A stretch of DNA of 64,000 bases, taken from NCBI GenBank assembly GCA_018713365.1, contig DVOU01000029.1:1-64000 (forward strand), given 5' to 3'. Made by a program: the position numbers and the translations under genes. Position 1 is the stretch's first letter. Each line of letters starts with the position of its first letter. Below are positions 7,511 to 16,200 of this stretch, piece after piece. The stretch comes from Pullichristensenella excrementipullorum (GTDB lineage Bacteria; Bacillota; Clostridia; Christensenellales; Aristaeellaceae). The notes under the pieces are model-generated. The model did not search any database and was not told the origin of the DNA. It saw nothing but the letters and a program-made list of their open reading frames with translations.

Positions 7511-9495
7511 CGCCCTTCCTCCTCTCCATCGCCGAGCTTGCGGCTGTGGTCGAACAGCGCGCACAGCAGGCGCAGGCGTTCCAGTTTGATGTCCGGCGCG
7601 GGCACGCCGAGCGTTTCTGACAGCGGGCGTTCCAGCGCGTCCCGCACCAGCGTTTGTATGGCGGCAAAGCGGCTGGCGTGCTGCGCGCCGCGCTCGGTGA
7701 GGTTTCGCGCGAAGTACGTGGTCAGGTCCCGCGCCGTTTCGTCCTTTTGGGCGAGCGCCTTTTCGCACAGCGCCTGTATGTCGCCCAGCTGGCTGCGCGA
7801 AAGCGGCATTTGCGAGATGGCCTGCGCCTTTCGCATGATGTATTCGCACCGGGCGCGGCGCAGGCGGGCGCCGGGATGTTCTGTGGAAGACCCTTCCGCG
7901 CGCAGGGGCTGCTTTTGCCGTATGCCTTCCAGCGCCTCGGGCGCGAGGAAAAGCACCTGTCCGTAGCCTTCCGCGCGGCGCATCCCCAGTCCCTCCCGTT
8001 CCAGAGCGCGCAAGCGTTCCGGCGACGGGGGCTGGCTGCATTCGAGCTTGAAGACGCTGCCGCGATCGTACATGCGCACCGCCGACACGCGGCTGGCCCA
8101 CGTGCGGTCGTAGCCGCCGTATTCCGAGATCGAGGTGGCGCACAGCAAAATGGAGACGCGCTCTACGCCCAGCTTGCGTGCCAGGGCGGCTTCGTCAAGG
8201 CCGCAGGGGCGGCCAAAGTCGTCCTGCATCGTCAGCGGCGAGATGGCCAGCAGGTAAAACACGTTTCCCGTCGGCTCCACGCGGGCTTCACGGCGCAGCC
8301 AGGCGGGGGCTTCGACCGCTTCCAGACGCTCCAGCGAGCAATTTCCGAAGCCCTCGTAGCGATCCGCGCCCAGCCAGATGGTCTTTTGCAGCGCGCGGGC
8401 GATCTGCGGGGCGAGCGCGGCGTCGTCCAGGCAGATATAGCCCTCGAACGCCTGCCCGGCGCTGATGTAGCGCGTCTCAAAGGGCAGCGTCTCCTCCCCA
8501 TCGCGGCCGCGGCGGATGCGCGTCACGCCGTCGGTCCTTGCGCTCCAATAGCGGAGCGTATCGCCTTCCAGCGCGCAGCAAGTCCCCAGTTTTGCGCGCT
8601 TGAGGCCCGGCTCCACCTTTCCGTCCTTGAGCATGAACGCAAGGGCGGTCTCCTCCTTGTTTTCGTAGTAGCCCTTGATGGCGGGCAGCGTGACCATGCC
8701 CTCCGAAAGCGGCATGGCGTCCAGGAAGCGCGTCGCTTCCGAGAGCAGCGCCTGCCGGTGGGCGGTAAACCAGGCCGGGTCGCTCGCGGACAGCGCCCCC
8801 GCCACCAGCCCGCGGATAGCCGCGCCGGGGATGTGGGCGCGCGTTTCGTAGCTGTTGCCACGGCTGCGGCTCAGGTCGGTGATCAAAAGCGGCGTCCGCG
8901 TGCGCAGGCGGTAGCGGATGCAGTGGGTCTCGGGCACGGACGGCGCGTCCTCCCGCCCGGCGAGCGCTTCGCAGGAAACGCGGACTTGGCCAAAGCCGCG
9001 ACTGCGCATGGCGCCCATCCAGCGGATACAGCCCAGCGCGTTTTTGAGCAGCGGCACGTCTTCCCCGGCGCAGGTGAGTTCCCCGGCAAAGGCCATCCCC
9101 TTGCGGACGCAGGAGGCCGTGCGCAGCGTGCCCTCGCGGACCACGCCGTTTTCCACGCTGGTGAACGTGCGCAGGCAATAGCAGTCCGCGGCGTCAGCGG
9201 GCGGCTGGCAGAGCGTCAGCGGCGTGAGCTGCACGCGGCGCGCGCCCGCCTCGCCGTGCCAGCCCGCCGCGCCGAGCAGCGCGTCTGCCAAAGCGGCGTC
9301 CGCGTCCGTCCAGGCCAGCCAGTTTTGCAGGCTCTCGCGCAAAAGGCCCTTGAGGGTGCTGCCTTTGAGATAGGGATAGCCTTGACTGTCCTGGCAGACG
9401 GCAATGTCCTCGCCGCCGGGAATGCTGAAGCCCGAGCCGGGAATGGCGTCCGCCAGGAGTTCCACGGTCACACGCAGCGTCGTCCGCTTGCTCAT
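7507..9495 (-). CDS. Fused RAMP subunit (probable Cas7-Cas5-Cas11)
   Basis: A 662-aa protein with three parts. Residues 1-180 are a Cas7-like RAMP (KGSTLKGLLRESL, 44-56; loop RSRGFGQVRV, 165-174) with Asp30 or Asp36 as possible cleavage residues. Residues 190-520 are a second, divergent RAMP (IPGAAIRGLVAGAL near 222-235; loop RRAEGYGQVLFL, 506-517) in the Cas5/Csx10 position. Residues 540-650 are mainly helical, as expected for a Cas11-like small subunit. This fused layout is known from the III-D variant of Synechocystis. It overlaps cas10 and cas7-2x by 4 nt each. The RAMP calls are sound; naming the C-terminal helices Cas11 is inference from order and predicted helicity. Confidence 0.75.
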   Translation of the reverse strand: MSKRTTLRVTVELLADAIPGSGFSIPGGEDIAVCQDSQGYPYLKGSTLKGLLRESLQNWLAWTDADAALADALLGAAGWHGEAGARRVQLTPLTLCQPPADAADCYCLRTFTSVENGVVREGTLRTASCVRKGMAFAGELTCAGEDVPLLKNALGCIRWMGAMRSRGFGQVRVSCEALAGREDAPSVPETHCIRYRLRTRTPLLITDLSRSRGNSYETRAHIPGAAIRGLVAGALSASDPAWFTAHRQALLSEATRFLDAMPLSEGMVTLPAIKGYYENKEETALAFMLKDGKVEPGLKRAKLGTCCALEGDTLRYWSARTDGVTRIRRGRDGEETLPFETRYISAGQAFEGYICLDDAALAPQIARALQKTIWLGADRYEGFGNCSLERLEAVEAPAWLRREARVEPTGNVFYLLAISPLTMQDDFGRPCGLDEAALARKLGVERVSILLCATSISEYGGYDRTWASRVSAVRMYDRGSVFKLECSQPPSPERLRALEREGLGMRRAEGYGQVLFLAPEALEGIRQKQPLRAEGSSTEHPGARLRRARCEYIMRKAQAISQMPLSRSQLGDIQALCEKALAQKDETARDLTTYFARNLTERGAQHASRFAAIQTLVRDALERPLSETLGVPAPDIKLERLRLLCALFDHSRKLGDGEEEGR

Positions 9496-10994
9496 GCGCG
9501 CACCTCCTCAAAAAAGTCGCAGTTGTCCATCAGTTCCAGCGCGTCAAAGAACAGGCAGCGCTTGACGCCGTCGATCACCCGGAAGGCCTCGTTTTCCATG
9601 CGCGCGTCGCCGGTCAGCAGCTTGCGGTACCACGCCCGGCGCGCCTCGTCGCCAAGGTGCGAAGCATCGGCGACGTGATACAGAAGATCGTGTATCATCT
9701 TCTCCTGCAGGAAGAAGCGGCTTTCCACCTCCCCCTGCTTGAAGGCGGTGCGCAATTGCTTGATCTTGCTGCGGGCGACAGAGCCATATTCGCCCTGCAG
9801 CGCCATGCACATGGCGCGGAAAAAGGCCCACTCGCGCACGCCGTCGGTGCGGCGCAGGTCCGCATCTTCCGGCGCGGCCACCACCAATGGGCGCAGTTCC
9901 AGACGGTTGCCGTCCTCAGTCTCATAATCCTCGCGGATGGCGGAAAGGCCGTCCTTGAGCTGGCCAAACTCGATGTGCCAGTCCATCGCGCAGACGCGCC
10001 CGTCCGGGTCAAGGGAAGCGCCAAAGCGCTTGGCGCTGCCGCAAAGTTCCTCCGACAGCCCGTAGGCGAGATGGAAGGGGTACTTCGTGTGGACGATGGC
10101 CACGCCCGCGCAGGCGGCGTATGGCTTTTTATCCTCGGCGTTGACCTTGGCGCGCAGGCGTTCGAGAAACACGCGCGCACACTCCAGCGCGATGCGCCCG
10201 GCGGTGACGAAGCACACGTCGTCGCCGGCGAGGATCAGCGGACGGATGGGAAGCGCGGCGGAGGAAATGCCCCTCTGACCCGCCACCACCGCCGCCGTTT
10301 CCCGGAACGCCTGCTCAAAGTCCGCCTGTATGCCGGTGCTGAAGCGTTGCAGGCTCTGGCGGCAGGCCTCCCAGTCCCTTCCCTCGCGGGCATAGAGCTG
10401 TTGGACGCGCTTGCCCATGGCGTTGCCGTCGATGTGGATGACGGCGATGAAGGGGTCGTCCCCGGCGAGTTCGGAAAACTCCCTGGGGAACGCGCAGCCC
10501 TCCGGGGGCGCGCACGGCTCTCCGAGCGGATGGGGAGACGCCACTTTCAGCGGCAGGGGTTGGAAGCATTCCGCGTCCAGCGCTTCCACGCCCGCGCTCA
10601 GTTGGCGGAACGAGGCCTTGCGCAGCGCCTTTTTGCGTTCCAGAGCCTCTGTGAGGGCGGTAAGGTTCGCCTCCGGCGTGCTTTGTTCGTCAAAAGGCAG
10701 GCATTGGACGAACATCTCCATGCCGTCGTATGTGCGCAGCGCGGCCTCGCTCACGCGCTGGCCGAATGCGCGCGCCGTTTCGGCGTCGGGAAATTGCAGC
10801 ACCGTGTGTCCGCCGCCGGTATAGACGAGGTTTTCCGCCTCGCTGTACAGATCGCCGGCCTCGGCCTCAAAGAAGCCGCTGTCCGTCACGTGGCTGATCT
10901 CCTGCGAACGCCGCACGTTTTCGGACAGCTTGCGGTTGGCGAAGATGTAGTCCTGTTTGCGGGAGACTTCCAGCATCATCAAAACGCGACCCAA
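9492..10994 (-). CDS. cas10: Cas10 large subunit, HD-less, palm motif AGDD
   Basis: A 500-aa protein. An N-terminal palm-like region (MMLEVSRKQDYIF; YTGGGHTVLQF) is followed by the second palm domain, with HIDGNAMGK (187-195) and LAGDDV (255-260). LAGDDV stands in the place of the GGDD cyclase motif: the first Gly is Ala, but both metal-binding Asp residues remain. The C-terminus is helical. There is no HD nuclease domain at the start, as in III-D variants, so DNA cutting by HD is not expected. The CARF genes downstream argue that the palm still makes cyclic oligoadenylate. A TTG start at 10994 is chosen because GGAGGG sits 8 nt before it; the first ATG in frame is 15 nt later. An ATG at 11001 is out of frame. 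Confidence 0.85.
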   Translation of the reverse strand: MGRVLMMLEVSRKQDYIFANRKLSENVRRSQEISHVTDSGFFEAEAGDLYSEAENLVYTGGGHTVLQFPDAETARAFGQRVSEAALRTYDGMEMFVQCLPFDEQSTPEANLTALTEALERKKALRKASFRQLSAGVEALDAECFQPLPLKVASPHPLGEPCAPPEGCAFPREFSELAGDDPFIAVIHIDGNAMGKRVQQLYAREGRDWEACRQSLQRFSTGIQADFEQAFRETAAVVAGQRGISSAALPIRPLILAGDDVCFVTAGRIALECARVFLERLRAKVNAEDKKPYAACAGVAIVHTKYPFHLAYGLSEELCGSAKRFGASLDPDGRVCAMDWHIEFGQLKDGLSAIREDYETEDGNRLELRPLVVAAPEDADLRRTDGVREWAFFRAMCMALQGEYGSVARSKIKQLRTAFKQGEVESRFFLQEKMIHDLLYHVADASHLGDEARRAWYRKLLTGDARMENEAFRVIDGVKRCLFFDALELMDNCDFFEEVRA

Positions 10995-11037
10995 GTTCCA
11001 TTCCCTCCTTTGTGTCGTTTAAGAACACTTTCAGTTT

Positions 11038-11066
11038 ATTATACAAAAATTTTCCGTATCGTTCAA
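11038..11066 (-). promoter_or_regulatory. Sigma-A promoter of the cas operon
   Basis: On the minus strand TTGAAC (11061-11066), 17 nt, then TATAAT (11038-11043). It is a near-consensus housekeeping promoter about 45 nt upstream of the cas10 start, in a locally AT-rich stretch. No second promoter was seen inside the nine-gene operon. Confidence 0.8.
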
Positions 11067-11208
11067 GCGAAAATACCCTCACTGCCTCCTGTATTATCAT
11101 CGGCGCGTGGAGCGACAAATTCAGGGCTGGCGGAAAATTTGTTGATGTTCAACACAATATGGGAATGCAAATGAAAATGGGGGCTGGCTCCGGCCATGCA
11201 TACGACTT

Positions 11209-11238
11209 ACGGCCCCTTCTCTTGCGGGAAGGGGCCGT
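11209..11238. other. GC-rich hairpin in the cas-SASP gap
   Basis: An 11-bp perfect stem (11209-11219 with 11228-11238) lies in the gap of about 300 bases between the cas promoter and the first SASP gene. There is only a three-T tract after it on + and none on minus, so it is a weak terminator at best. No coding frame was seen in the rest of 11067-11300; an imperfect GTTGA/TCAAC dyad occurs near 11140. Confidence 0.4.
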
Positions 11239-11300
11239 TTGGGGTTGCTATGAAGATTTGGGGAAATGGGCGCGGGGCGTTTGCGCTTTTGCACGGTTGT

Positions 11301-11564
11301 TCATACGGCGAGGGAGGCGATGTAGCGCACCATCACCTTGCGCCCCGGCGCGGTTATGGACGCGCGGGCGTAGAGCGCGGTTCGCGCGGGACAGATGTTC
11401 TTGACCATGTTTCCGCCGATGTGGCCGGCGTCCTTGGCGGCGATGTCGCCGTTATAGCCCTGCTTGAGGGTGATGCCGAGTTCGCTGGCCACTTCCTGCT
11501 TCAGCGCGTTCATGGCCTGACGCGCCTCGGGCACGTTGATCTGATTGCTGTTCTTGCTGGACAT
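11301..11564 (-). CDS. Alpha/beta-type small acid-soluble spore protein with unusual tail
   Basis: An 87-aa protein. Alpha/beta SASPs coat spore DNA and protect it from UV and hydrolysis; GPR protease removes them at germination. Residues 1-55 carry the family core: NVPEARQAMNALKQEVASEL, then GYNGDIAAKDAGHIGGNMVK. The usual ending (MVKRMIE plus a few residues) is replaced by about 32 residues, starting ICPARTALYAR, that match no SASP. No alternative frame restores the normal end. A good AAAGGAGG site precedes the ATG. It follows the normal SASP gene 36 nt upstream and is probably made in the forespore under sigma-G, though no clear sigma-G promoter was seen. Confidence 0.85.
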   Translation of the reverse strand: MSSKNSNQINVPEARQAMNALKQEVASELGITLKQGYNGDIAAKDAGHIGGNMVKNICPARTALYARASITAPGRKVMVRYIASLAV

Positions 11565-11600
11565 GCGTATCTCCTCCTTTCCCAGGGATGGCGTTCCGCC

Positions 11601-11807
11601 TTACTTGCCGGAAGCCTGGCGCTGATAGTCCTCGATCATGCGCTTGACCATCATGCCGCCGATGGAGCCGTTCTCCTTCGCCGACAGGTTGCCGTTGTAG
11701 CCCTTGGTGAGGTTGATGCCCATTTCGTTGGCGATCTCGTACTTCATGTTGGAGAGCGCCTGGCGAGCCTCGGGTACGTTGATGCGGTTGGAGCTATTGT
11801 TGCTCAT
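11601..11807 (-). CDS. Alpha/beta-type small acid-soluble spore protein
   Basis: A 68-aa protein of standard SASP length. It shows the two conserved blocks: NVPEARQALSNMKYEIANEM, and YNGNLSAKENGSIGGMMVKR ending MIEDYQRQASGK. The E-I/A cleavage region for the germination protease falls in the first block. The GGGAGG site lies 8 nt before the ATG. Together with the CotJ genes it shows that the host forms endospores. Confidence 0.95.
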   Translation of the reverse strand: MSNNSSNRINVPEARQALSNMKYEIANEMGINLTKGYNGNLSAKENGSIGGMMVKRMIEDYQRQASGK

Positions 11808-11969
11808 GCTGTTTCACCTCCCGTTCAAGTCTGACACTATTTTGACCTTGCGGGAGGCTTTTACGCTGGCAATATTCAACTGTAAAAAACTGTGTTTGCA
11901 ACGTGCCGCAGGGCGCTTCCGCCGGCGGAGACGTTCAACGCGCGAAAGGGGCGATGGCCTGCCCTGGAT

Positions 11970-13964
11970 CTAATTCAGCGCCACTTCGTCCAGGCGCTCG
12001 CGGAAGGCGCGGCGGGCGAGGGCGACGACCTGTTTGGTCTCTGCATCGTCCGGGCGCTTCATCAAAGCGCGGGCCTCGTCGTGGGTGAGCTTCAAAAGCT
12101 GTGTGTCGCCCGCGAGCATGGAAAGGCCGGTGGAGAGCATGCCGCTCTGGCGCTCGCCGAACATCTCGCCCGGGCCGCGCAGTTCCATGTCCTTTTCGGC
12201 GATCTTAAAGCCGTCCGTGGTCTGGGTGAGCAGGCGCAGCCGCTCGGTCGGCTCGGCGACGAGGAAGCACCACGATTCGTATTTTCCGCGCCCCACGCGG
12301 CCGCGCAGCTGATGCAATTGGGCAAGGCCGAAGCGCTCGGCGTTTTCGATGACCATGACGCTGGCGTTGGGCACGTTGACGCCCACTTCCACCACGGTGG
12401 TGGAGACGAGTATGTCCGTTTCGCCCCTGCGGAAGGCTTCGAGGCGCGCGTCCTTTTCCGCCGCCTTCATGCGGCCGTGGACGAGGGATAAGCGGGCCTC
12501 GGGCAGCAGCTTGCACAGTTCGCCGTACAATTCCTGCGCGTCGCGGGCCTCCACGGCCTCGCTCTTGTCCACCAGGGGGCAGATGACGTAGGCCTGCCGC
12601 CCTTCGCGCACCTTTTCCATGATAAAGCCGTACATGGCGGCGCGCTTTGCCTCCGGCACCACGCGGGTCTTCACCGGCGTGCGGCCCGGGGGCAGTTCGT
12701 CCAGAATGGAAAGGTCGAGGTCGCCGTAGACGATGAGCGAAAGCGTGCGCGGTATCGGCGTGGCCGACATCACCAGCACGTTGGGGCTTTCGCCCTTTTG
12801 GCTGAGCTGGGTGCGCTGGCGCACGCCGAAGCGGTGTTGTTCATCGGTGATGACGAGGCCGAGATCATGATAGGCAACGCCCTCGGTGATGAGCGCGTGG
12901 GTGCCGACGACCATGTCCCATTCGCCGCTTGAAAGCGCCTCGTGCGCCTGCGCGTGCTGCTTTTTCGTCAGCGAGCCGGTGAGGAGGCCGACGCGCGCGC
13001 CCAAGGGGGCAAAGAGCGCCTGCGCGTCCTGATAGTGCTGCTGGGCCAGCACTTCCGTGGGCGCCATCAGCGCCGCCTGAAAGCCGCTCTTCCAGGCGAG
13101 GTACATGGCGCCGAAGGCCACGGCGGTCTTGCCGCTGCCCACGTCGCCCTGCAAAAGCCGCGCCATGGGCGCGTCCATGCGCAGATCGCGCGCCATCTCA
13201 TGGAGCGCGCGTTTCTGGGCGTTCGTGGGCGGGAAGGGCAGGAGTTTCCAGAAATCCTCGACATCTTCATCGGCAAAGGACAGCTTCACGCCGGCGCGCG
13301 CGTCCGAGCGCAGCAGCGAGAGCGCCACCTGATAGAGCAGCAGTTCCTCAAAGGCGATGCGCCTGCGCGCGGCGGCGAGGGATTCGCGGTTGAGGGGAAA
13401 ATGGGCGTTGTAGAGGGCGAAATTGCGCTCGCAGAGGCCGTAGCGCCGCCTGAGACCCTCGGGCAGTTCGTCCGGCCACTGGCCGCGCCCCATCTCCAGC
13501 GCCGCGCGCACGGCATCGCGCATGGCGCGCGGCGGCACGCCGGTGATGGCGCGGTAGACCGGCACGATGCCGCGCTCCTGTTCGATGGTGGGGCTTTGCA
13601 ATTGCAATTCTCCCCGGCGCAGCGCAAAACGGCCGTAGAGCAAAAGCTCCCGGCCGGGATAGAGCTGTTTTTTCAGCCACGGCTGATTGTACCAGATGGC
13701 GACGGCGTCGCCGCTTTCGTCGGCGATGCGGGCGCGGGTGATGCGCAAACGCGGCGCGAACTGCTCGGTCGGTTCGCCCACCACGCGCGCGGCCACGGCG
13801 CACGCAAGGCCCGGGCGGGCCTCGCAAAGCGGCGTGGGCGCGGTGAGGTCGCGGTAGGCGGCGGGCAGGCGCGAGACAAGATCGCGCAATGTGCGCACGC
13901 CCGCTTTCTCAAGCGCCCGCACGCGCGCGGGGCCGAGACCCGGCAGGCGGGAAAGTTCTTCCAT
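11970..13964 (-). CDS. recG: ATP-dependent DNA helicase RecG
   Basis: A 664-aa superfamily 2 helicase that reverses stalled replication forks and processes D-loops and R-loops. The N-terminal wedge region (LSRLPGLGPARVRALEKAGV, then an OB fold) is followed by the helicase core with Walker A LLQGDVGSGKTAVAF and the DEQH box (ITDEQHRFGVRQR), then QLRGRVGRG and the RecG C-terminal region. The ATG at 13964 shares one base with the stop of fakA (TAATG), so the pair is coupled, as in the B. subtilis yloU-yloV-recG region. The frame open upstream to 14027 overlaps fakA and is not used. Confidence 0.97.
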   Translation of the reverse strand: MEELSRLPGLGPARVRALEKAGVRTLRDLVSRLPAAYRDLTAPTPLCEARPGLACAVAARVVGEPTEQFAPRLRITRARIADESGDAVAIWYNQPWLKKQLYPGRELLLYGRFALRRGELQLQSPTIEQERGIVPVYRAITGVPPRAMRDAVRAALEMGRGQWPDELPEGLRRRYGLCERNFALYNAHFPLNRESLAAARRRIAFEELLLYQVALSLLRSDARAGVKLSFADEDVEDFWKLLPFPPTNAQKRALHEMARDLRMDAPMARLLQGDVGSGKTAVAFGAMYLAWKSGFQAALMAPTEVLAQQHYQDAQALFAPLGARVGLLTGSLTKKQHAQAHEALSSGEWDMVVGTHALITEGVAYHDLGLVITDEQHRFGVRQRTQLSQKGESPNVLVMSATPIPRTLSLIVYGDLDLSILDELPPGRTPVKTRVVPEAKRAAMYGFIMEKVREGRQAYVICPLVDKSEAVEARDAQELYGELCKLLPEARLSLVHGRMKAAEKDARLEAFRRGETDILVSTTVVEVGVNVPNASVMVIENAERFGLAQLHQLRGRVGRGKYESWCFLVAEPTERLRLLTQTTDGFKIAEKDMELRGPGEMFGERQSGMLSTGLSMLAGDTQLLKLTHDEARALMKRPDDAETKQVVALARRAFRERLDEVALN

Positions 13965-15610
13965 TATTCCACCGCGATGAGGTAATAGTAGAGGGGCTGG
14001 CCGCCGTGCTGGAGATCGACGTCGCACTGGCTGTACTTCTCCGAAAGGGCGGAAAGCAGCGTTTGCGCGTCCTCCTCGGTGACGTCCTCGCCGTAGTAGA
14101 TGGTGATGAGGCTCTTGTCCTCGGTGACCATCTCCTCGGTGAGCCGTTCGGCGACTTCGCGCACGTCGTGGCCGAGGTGGTGGAGCTTGTTGTCGATCAG
14201 GCCCATGATGTCGCCGGCGTGGATGTCGTGGCCGTCGAACACCGTATCGCGCACGGCGTAGGTGATGGAGGCGGTGTGGACGTTCTCGGCGGCCTCGATC
14301 ATGGCGGCGCGGTTTTCCTCCACGCCCAGTTCCGGGTCGAAGGCCAGCGCCGCGGAGATGCCCATCGGCACGGACTTGGTGGGCAGCACCACCACGTTGC
14401 GCTCCGTTTCCAGTTCCGCCGCCTGCTGCGCGGCGAGGATGATGTTGGTGTTGTTGGGCAGCACGAAGACGTTCTTGGCGTGCGTCTTTTCGATGGCCTC
14501 GTAAAGGTCCTCGATGGAGGGGTTCATGGTCTGGCCGCCATCGACGATCTGATCGACGTTCAGTTCCTTGAAGATGTCGACAATGCCGTCGCCCAGCGCC
14601 ACGCAGACGATGCCGTAGGGCTTCTGCTTCGCCGCTTCCTCGGCGGCGATTTTGGCCATGCGCTCGCGGTGTTCCTCGAACATGTTGTCGATCTTGATGG
14701 CGTCCAGTTCGCCCAGCTCCAGGGCGTATTGCAGCGCCTTGCCGGGGTCGTTGGTATGCACATGCACCTTGACCACGGAGAGGTCGGAGATGACCAGCAC
14801 GCAGTCGCCCAGCTTTTCCAGGCGCTTGCGCAGGCGCACCACGTCGCTGTCGCGCATCTCCGGGCGCGGGTGGGAGACGATGAACTCCGTGCAGTAGCCG
14901 AAGGTGATCTCCTCAAGGCTGTCGTGGTCGTCCACGAACTCGCCGGGCATGGCGGCGCGCGCGCCCTCGGTGGGCACGTCCACCTCCACCGGCTCGCCGG
15001 TGAGGGCGGCCAGCATGCCGCGGTAGATGATGGTCAGGCCGGTGCCGCCGGAATCGACCACGCCCGCCTGCTTCAGCACCGGCAGCATGTCCGGCGTCTT
15101 TTTGAGGATGGCTTCGCCGCTTTTGAGGATGGCGCGGAACAGTTCCACGACGTCCGTCATCTCGCGGCAGTTGCGCTCGGCGTCCTCGGCCATGACGCGG
15201 GCCACGGTGAGGATGGTGCCCTCCTTGGGCTTCATCACGGCCTTGTAGGCGGTGTCCGCCCCGGCGCGCAGGGCGCGGATCATCAGGGCGCAGTCGATGT
15301 CCTCCGCGCCGTCCAGAGCGCTGGCAAAGCCGCGCAGAATCTGGCTCAAAATGACGCCGGAGTTGCCGCGCGCGCCCTTGAGCGCCCCGCGGGCCACGGC
15401 GGCAGCCACGTCGCCGACGCTGACGGCGTTTTTCGCCTGCATCTCCTTGACGGCGGAGTTGATGGTCTGGGACATGTTGGTGCCCGTATCGCCATCGGGC
15501 ACGGGGAAGACGTTCAGCGCGTCCACGCTCTCCCGGTTCTGGGTGAGCAGCGCCGCGCCGGATTGGATCATTTCCTTAAACAGCAGCCCGTCTATTTTTG
15601 CCTGCGGCAT
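13964..15610 (-). CDS. fakA: Fatty acid kinase catalytic subunit FakA (YloV/DAK2 family)
   Basis: A 548-aa protein. FakA phosphorylates fatty acids that are presented by a DegV/FakB carrier, feeding acyl-phosphate into phospholipid synthesis. The N-terminal DAK2 domain has the metal and ATP site NVFPVPDGDTGTNM (33-46) and GARGNSGVILSQILRG (about 79-94). The C-terminal half is the conserved YloV domain. The ATG at 15610 follows a GGAGG by 10 nt; a TTG 9 nt further up is possible. It lies 34 nt after the Asp23 gene and is coupled to recG. Two DegV proteins that could serve as its carriers are encoded at 46568-48301. Confidence 0.92.
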   Translation of the reverse strand: MPQAKIDGLLFKEMIQSGAALLTQNRESVDALNVFPVPDGDTGTNMSQTINSAVKEMQAKNAVSVGDVAAAVARGALKGARGNSGVILSQILRGFASALDGAEDIDCALMIRALRAGADTAYKAVMKPKEGTILTVARVMAEDAERNCREMTDVVELFRAILKSGEAILKKTPDMLPVLKQAGVVDSGGTGLTIIYRGMLAALTGEPVEVDVPTEGARAAMPGEFVDDHDSLEEITFGYCTEFIVSHPRPEMRDSDVVRLRKRLEKLGDCVLVISDLSVVKVHVHTNDPGKALQYALELGELDAIKIDNMFEEHRERMAKIAAEEAAKQKPYGIVCVALGDGIVDIFKELNVDQIVDGGQTMNPSIEDLYEAIEKTHAKNVFVLPNNTNIILAAQQAAELETERNVVVLPTKSVPMGISAALAFDPELGVEENRAAMIEAAENVHTASITYAVRDTVFDGHDIHAGDIMGLIDNKLHHLGHDVREVAERLTEEMVTEDKSLITIYYGEDVTEEDAQTLLSALSEKYSQCDVDLQHGGQPLYYYLIAVE

Positions 15611-15644
15611 GATATGCAAACCTCCACTTCCGGCATGCGGCGCG

Positions 15645-15995
15645 TCAAACGCGGATGTCCTCCACGCAGACGTTGACGCGACCGACGCTGATGCCGGTCA
15701 AGTGTTCTACTTTGTATTTCACGGTCTCGATGATGGAGGCGGCCACGGCGCTGATGGAGATGCCGTATTCCACGATGATGAACAGGTCGATATCCACCTT
15801 TTCGCCATTCTGGCGCACCTTCACGCCCCGGCCGAGGTTTTCCCGGCCCATGAGCTGCACGATGCCGTCCGTCGAGCGCTTCGAGGCCATGCCCACGATG
15901 CCGTAGCAATCCAGCGCGGCGTAGCCCGCCACGCGCACGATTACCTCGTCGTTGACGGTGACGAGGCCCAGCTCCGTCTTGAACTTGCAATCCAT
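15645..15995 (-). CDS. Asp23/Gls24 family envelope-stress protein (YloU)
   Basis: A 116-aa protein of the Asp23 family, always found before yloV/fakA in Firmicutes. Members are small cytoplasmic proteins linked to cell-envelope homeostasis. The conserved core GYAALDCYGIVGMAS (about 24-38) and the ending VEHLTGISVGRVNVCVEDI are typical. There is no membrane segment. GGAGG lies about 8 nt before the ATG. Confidence 0.93.
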   Translation of the reverse strand: MDCKFKTELGLVTVNDEVIVRVAGYAALDCYGIVGMASKRSTDGIVQLMGRENLGRGVKVRQNGEKVDIDLFIIVEYGISISAVAASIIETVKYKVEHLTGISVGRVNVCVEDIRV

Positions 15996-16038
15996 ATTCC
16001 GACCTCCCCCGAAGGCTCATATTCGTATCCGTTCTATT

Positions 16039-16067
16039 AGTATAGCGTGTTTTGGCAAAACTTGCAA
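16039..16067 (-). promoter_or_regulatory. Sigma-A promoter of the asp23-fakA-recG operon
   Basis: On the minus strand TTGCAA (16062-16067), 17 nt, TATACT (16039-16044), about 45 nt upstream of the Asp23 start codon. It is divergent from the rpmB promoter about 105 nt away. Confidence 0.75.
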
Positions 16068-16171
16068 GGGTCTCGGCGTTAAACGCGGCCCCGCGAACGC
16101 GCTTTTCGCGGCATTTTTTCCACGCTGCTTCCATTTTGCCCCGTTTTACGAAGTTTTACATGGAAAAACCC

Positions 16172-16200
16172 TTGTGTTTTCGCCCCGGGGGTGCTATAAT
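16172..16200 (+). promoter_or_regulatory. Sigma-A promoter of rpmB
   Basis: TTGTGT (16172-16177), 17 nt, TATAAT (16195-16200), with a TG one base before the -10 box (extended -10). It lies 54 nt upstream of the rpmB ATG. Confidence 0.85.

Noticed and set aside
6209..8143. Extended 644-aa form of the double Cas7 protein
   Set aside because: The first 211 codons overlap the upstream RAMP gene and read as Arg/Pro/Ala-rich shadow; the ATG at 7510 overlaps the previous stop by 4 nt like its neighbours.
10867..11118. 83-codon frame starting at the ATG at 11001 region ahead of cas10
   Set aside because: It is out of frame with cas10 and its downstream part is shadow of cas10; the GGAGGG site serves the TTG at 10994 equally well.
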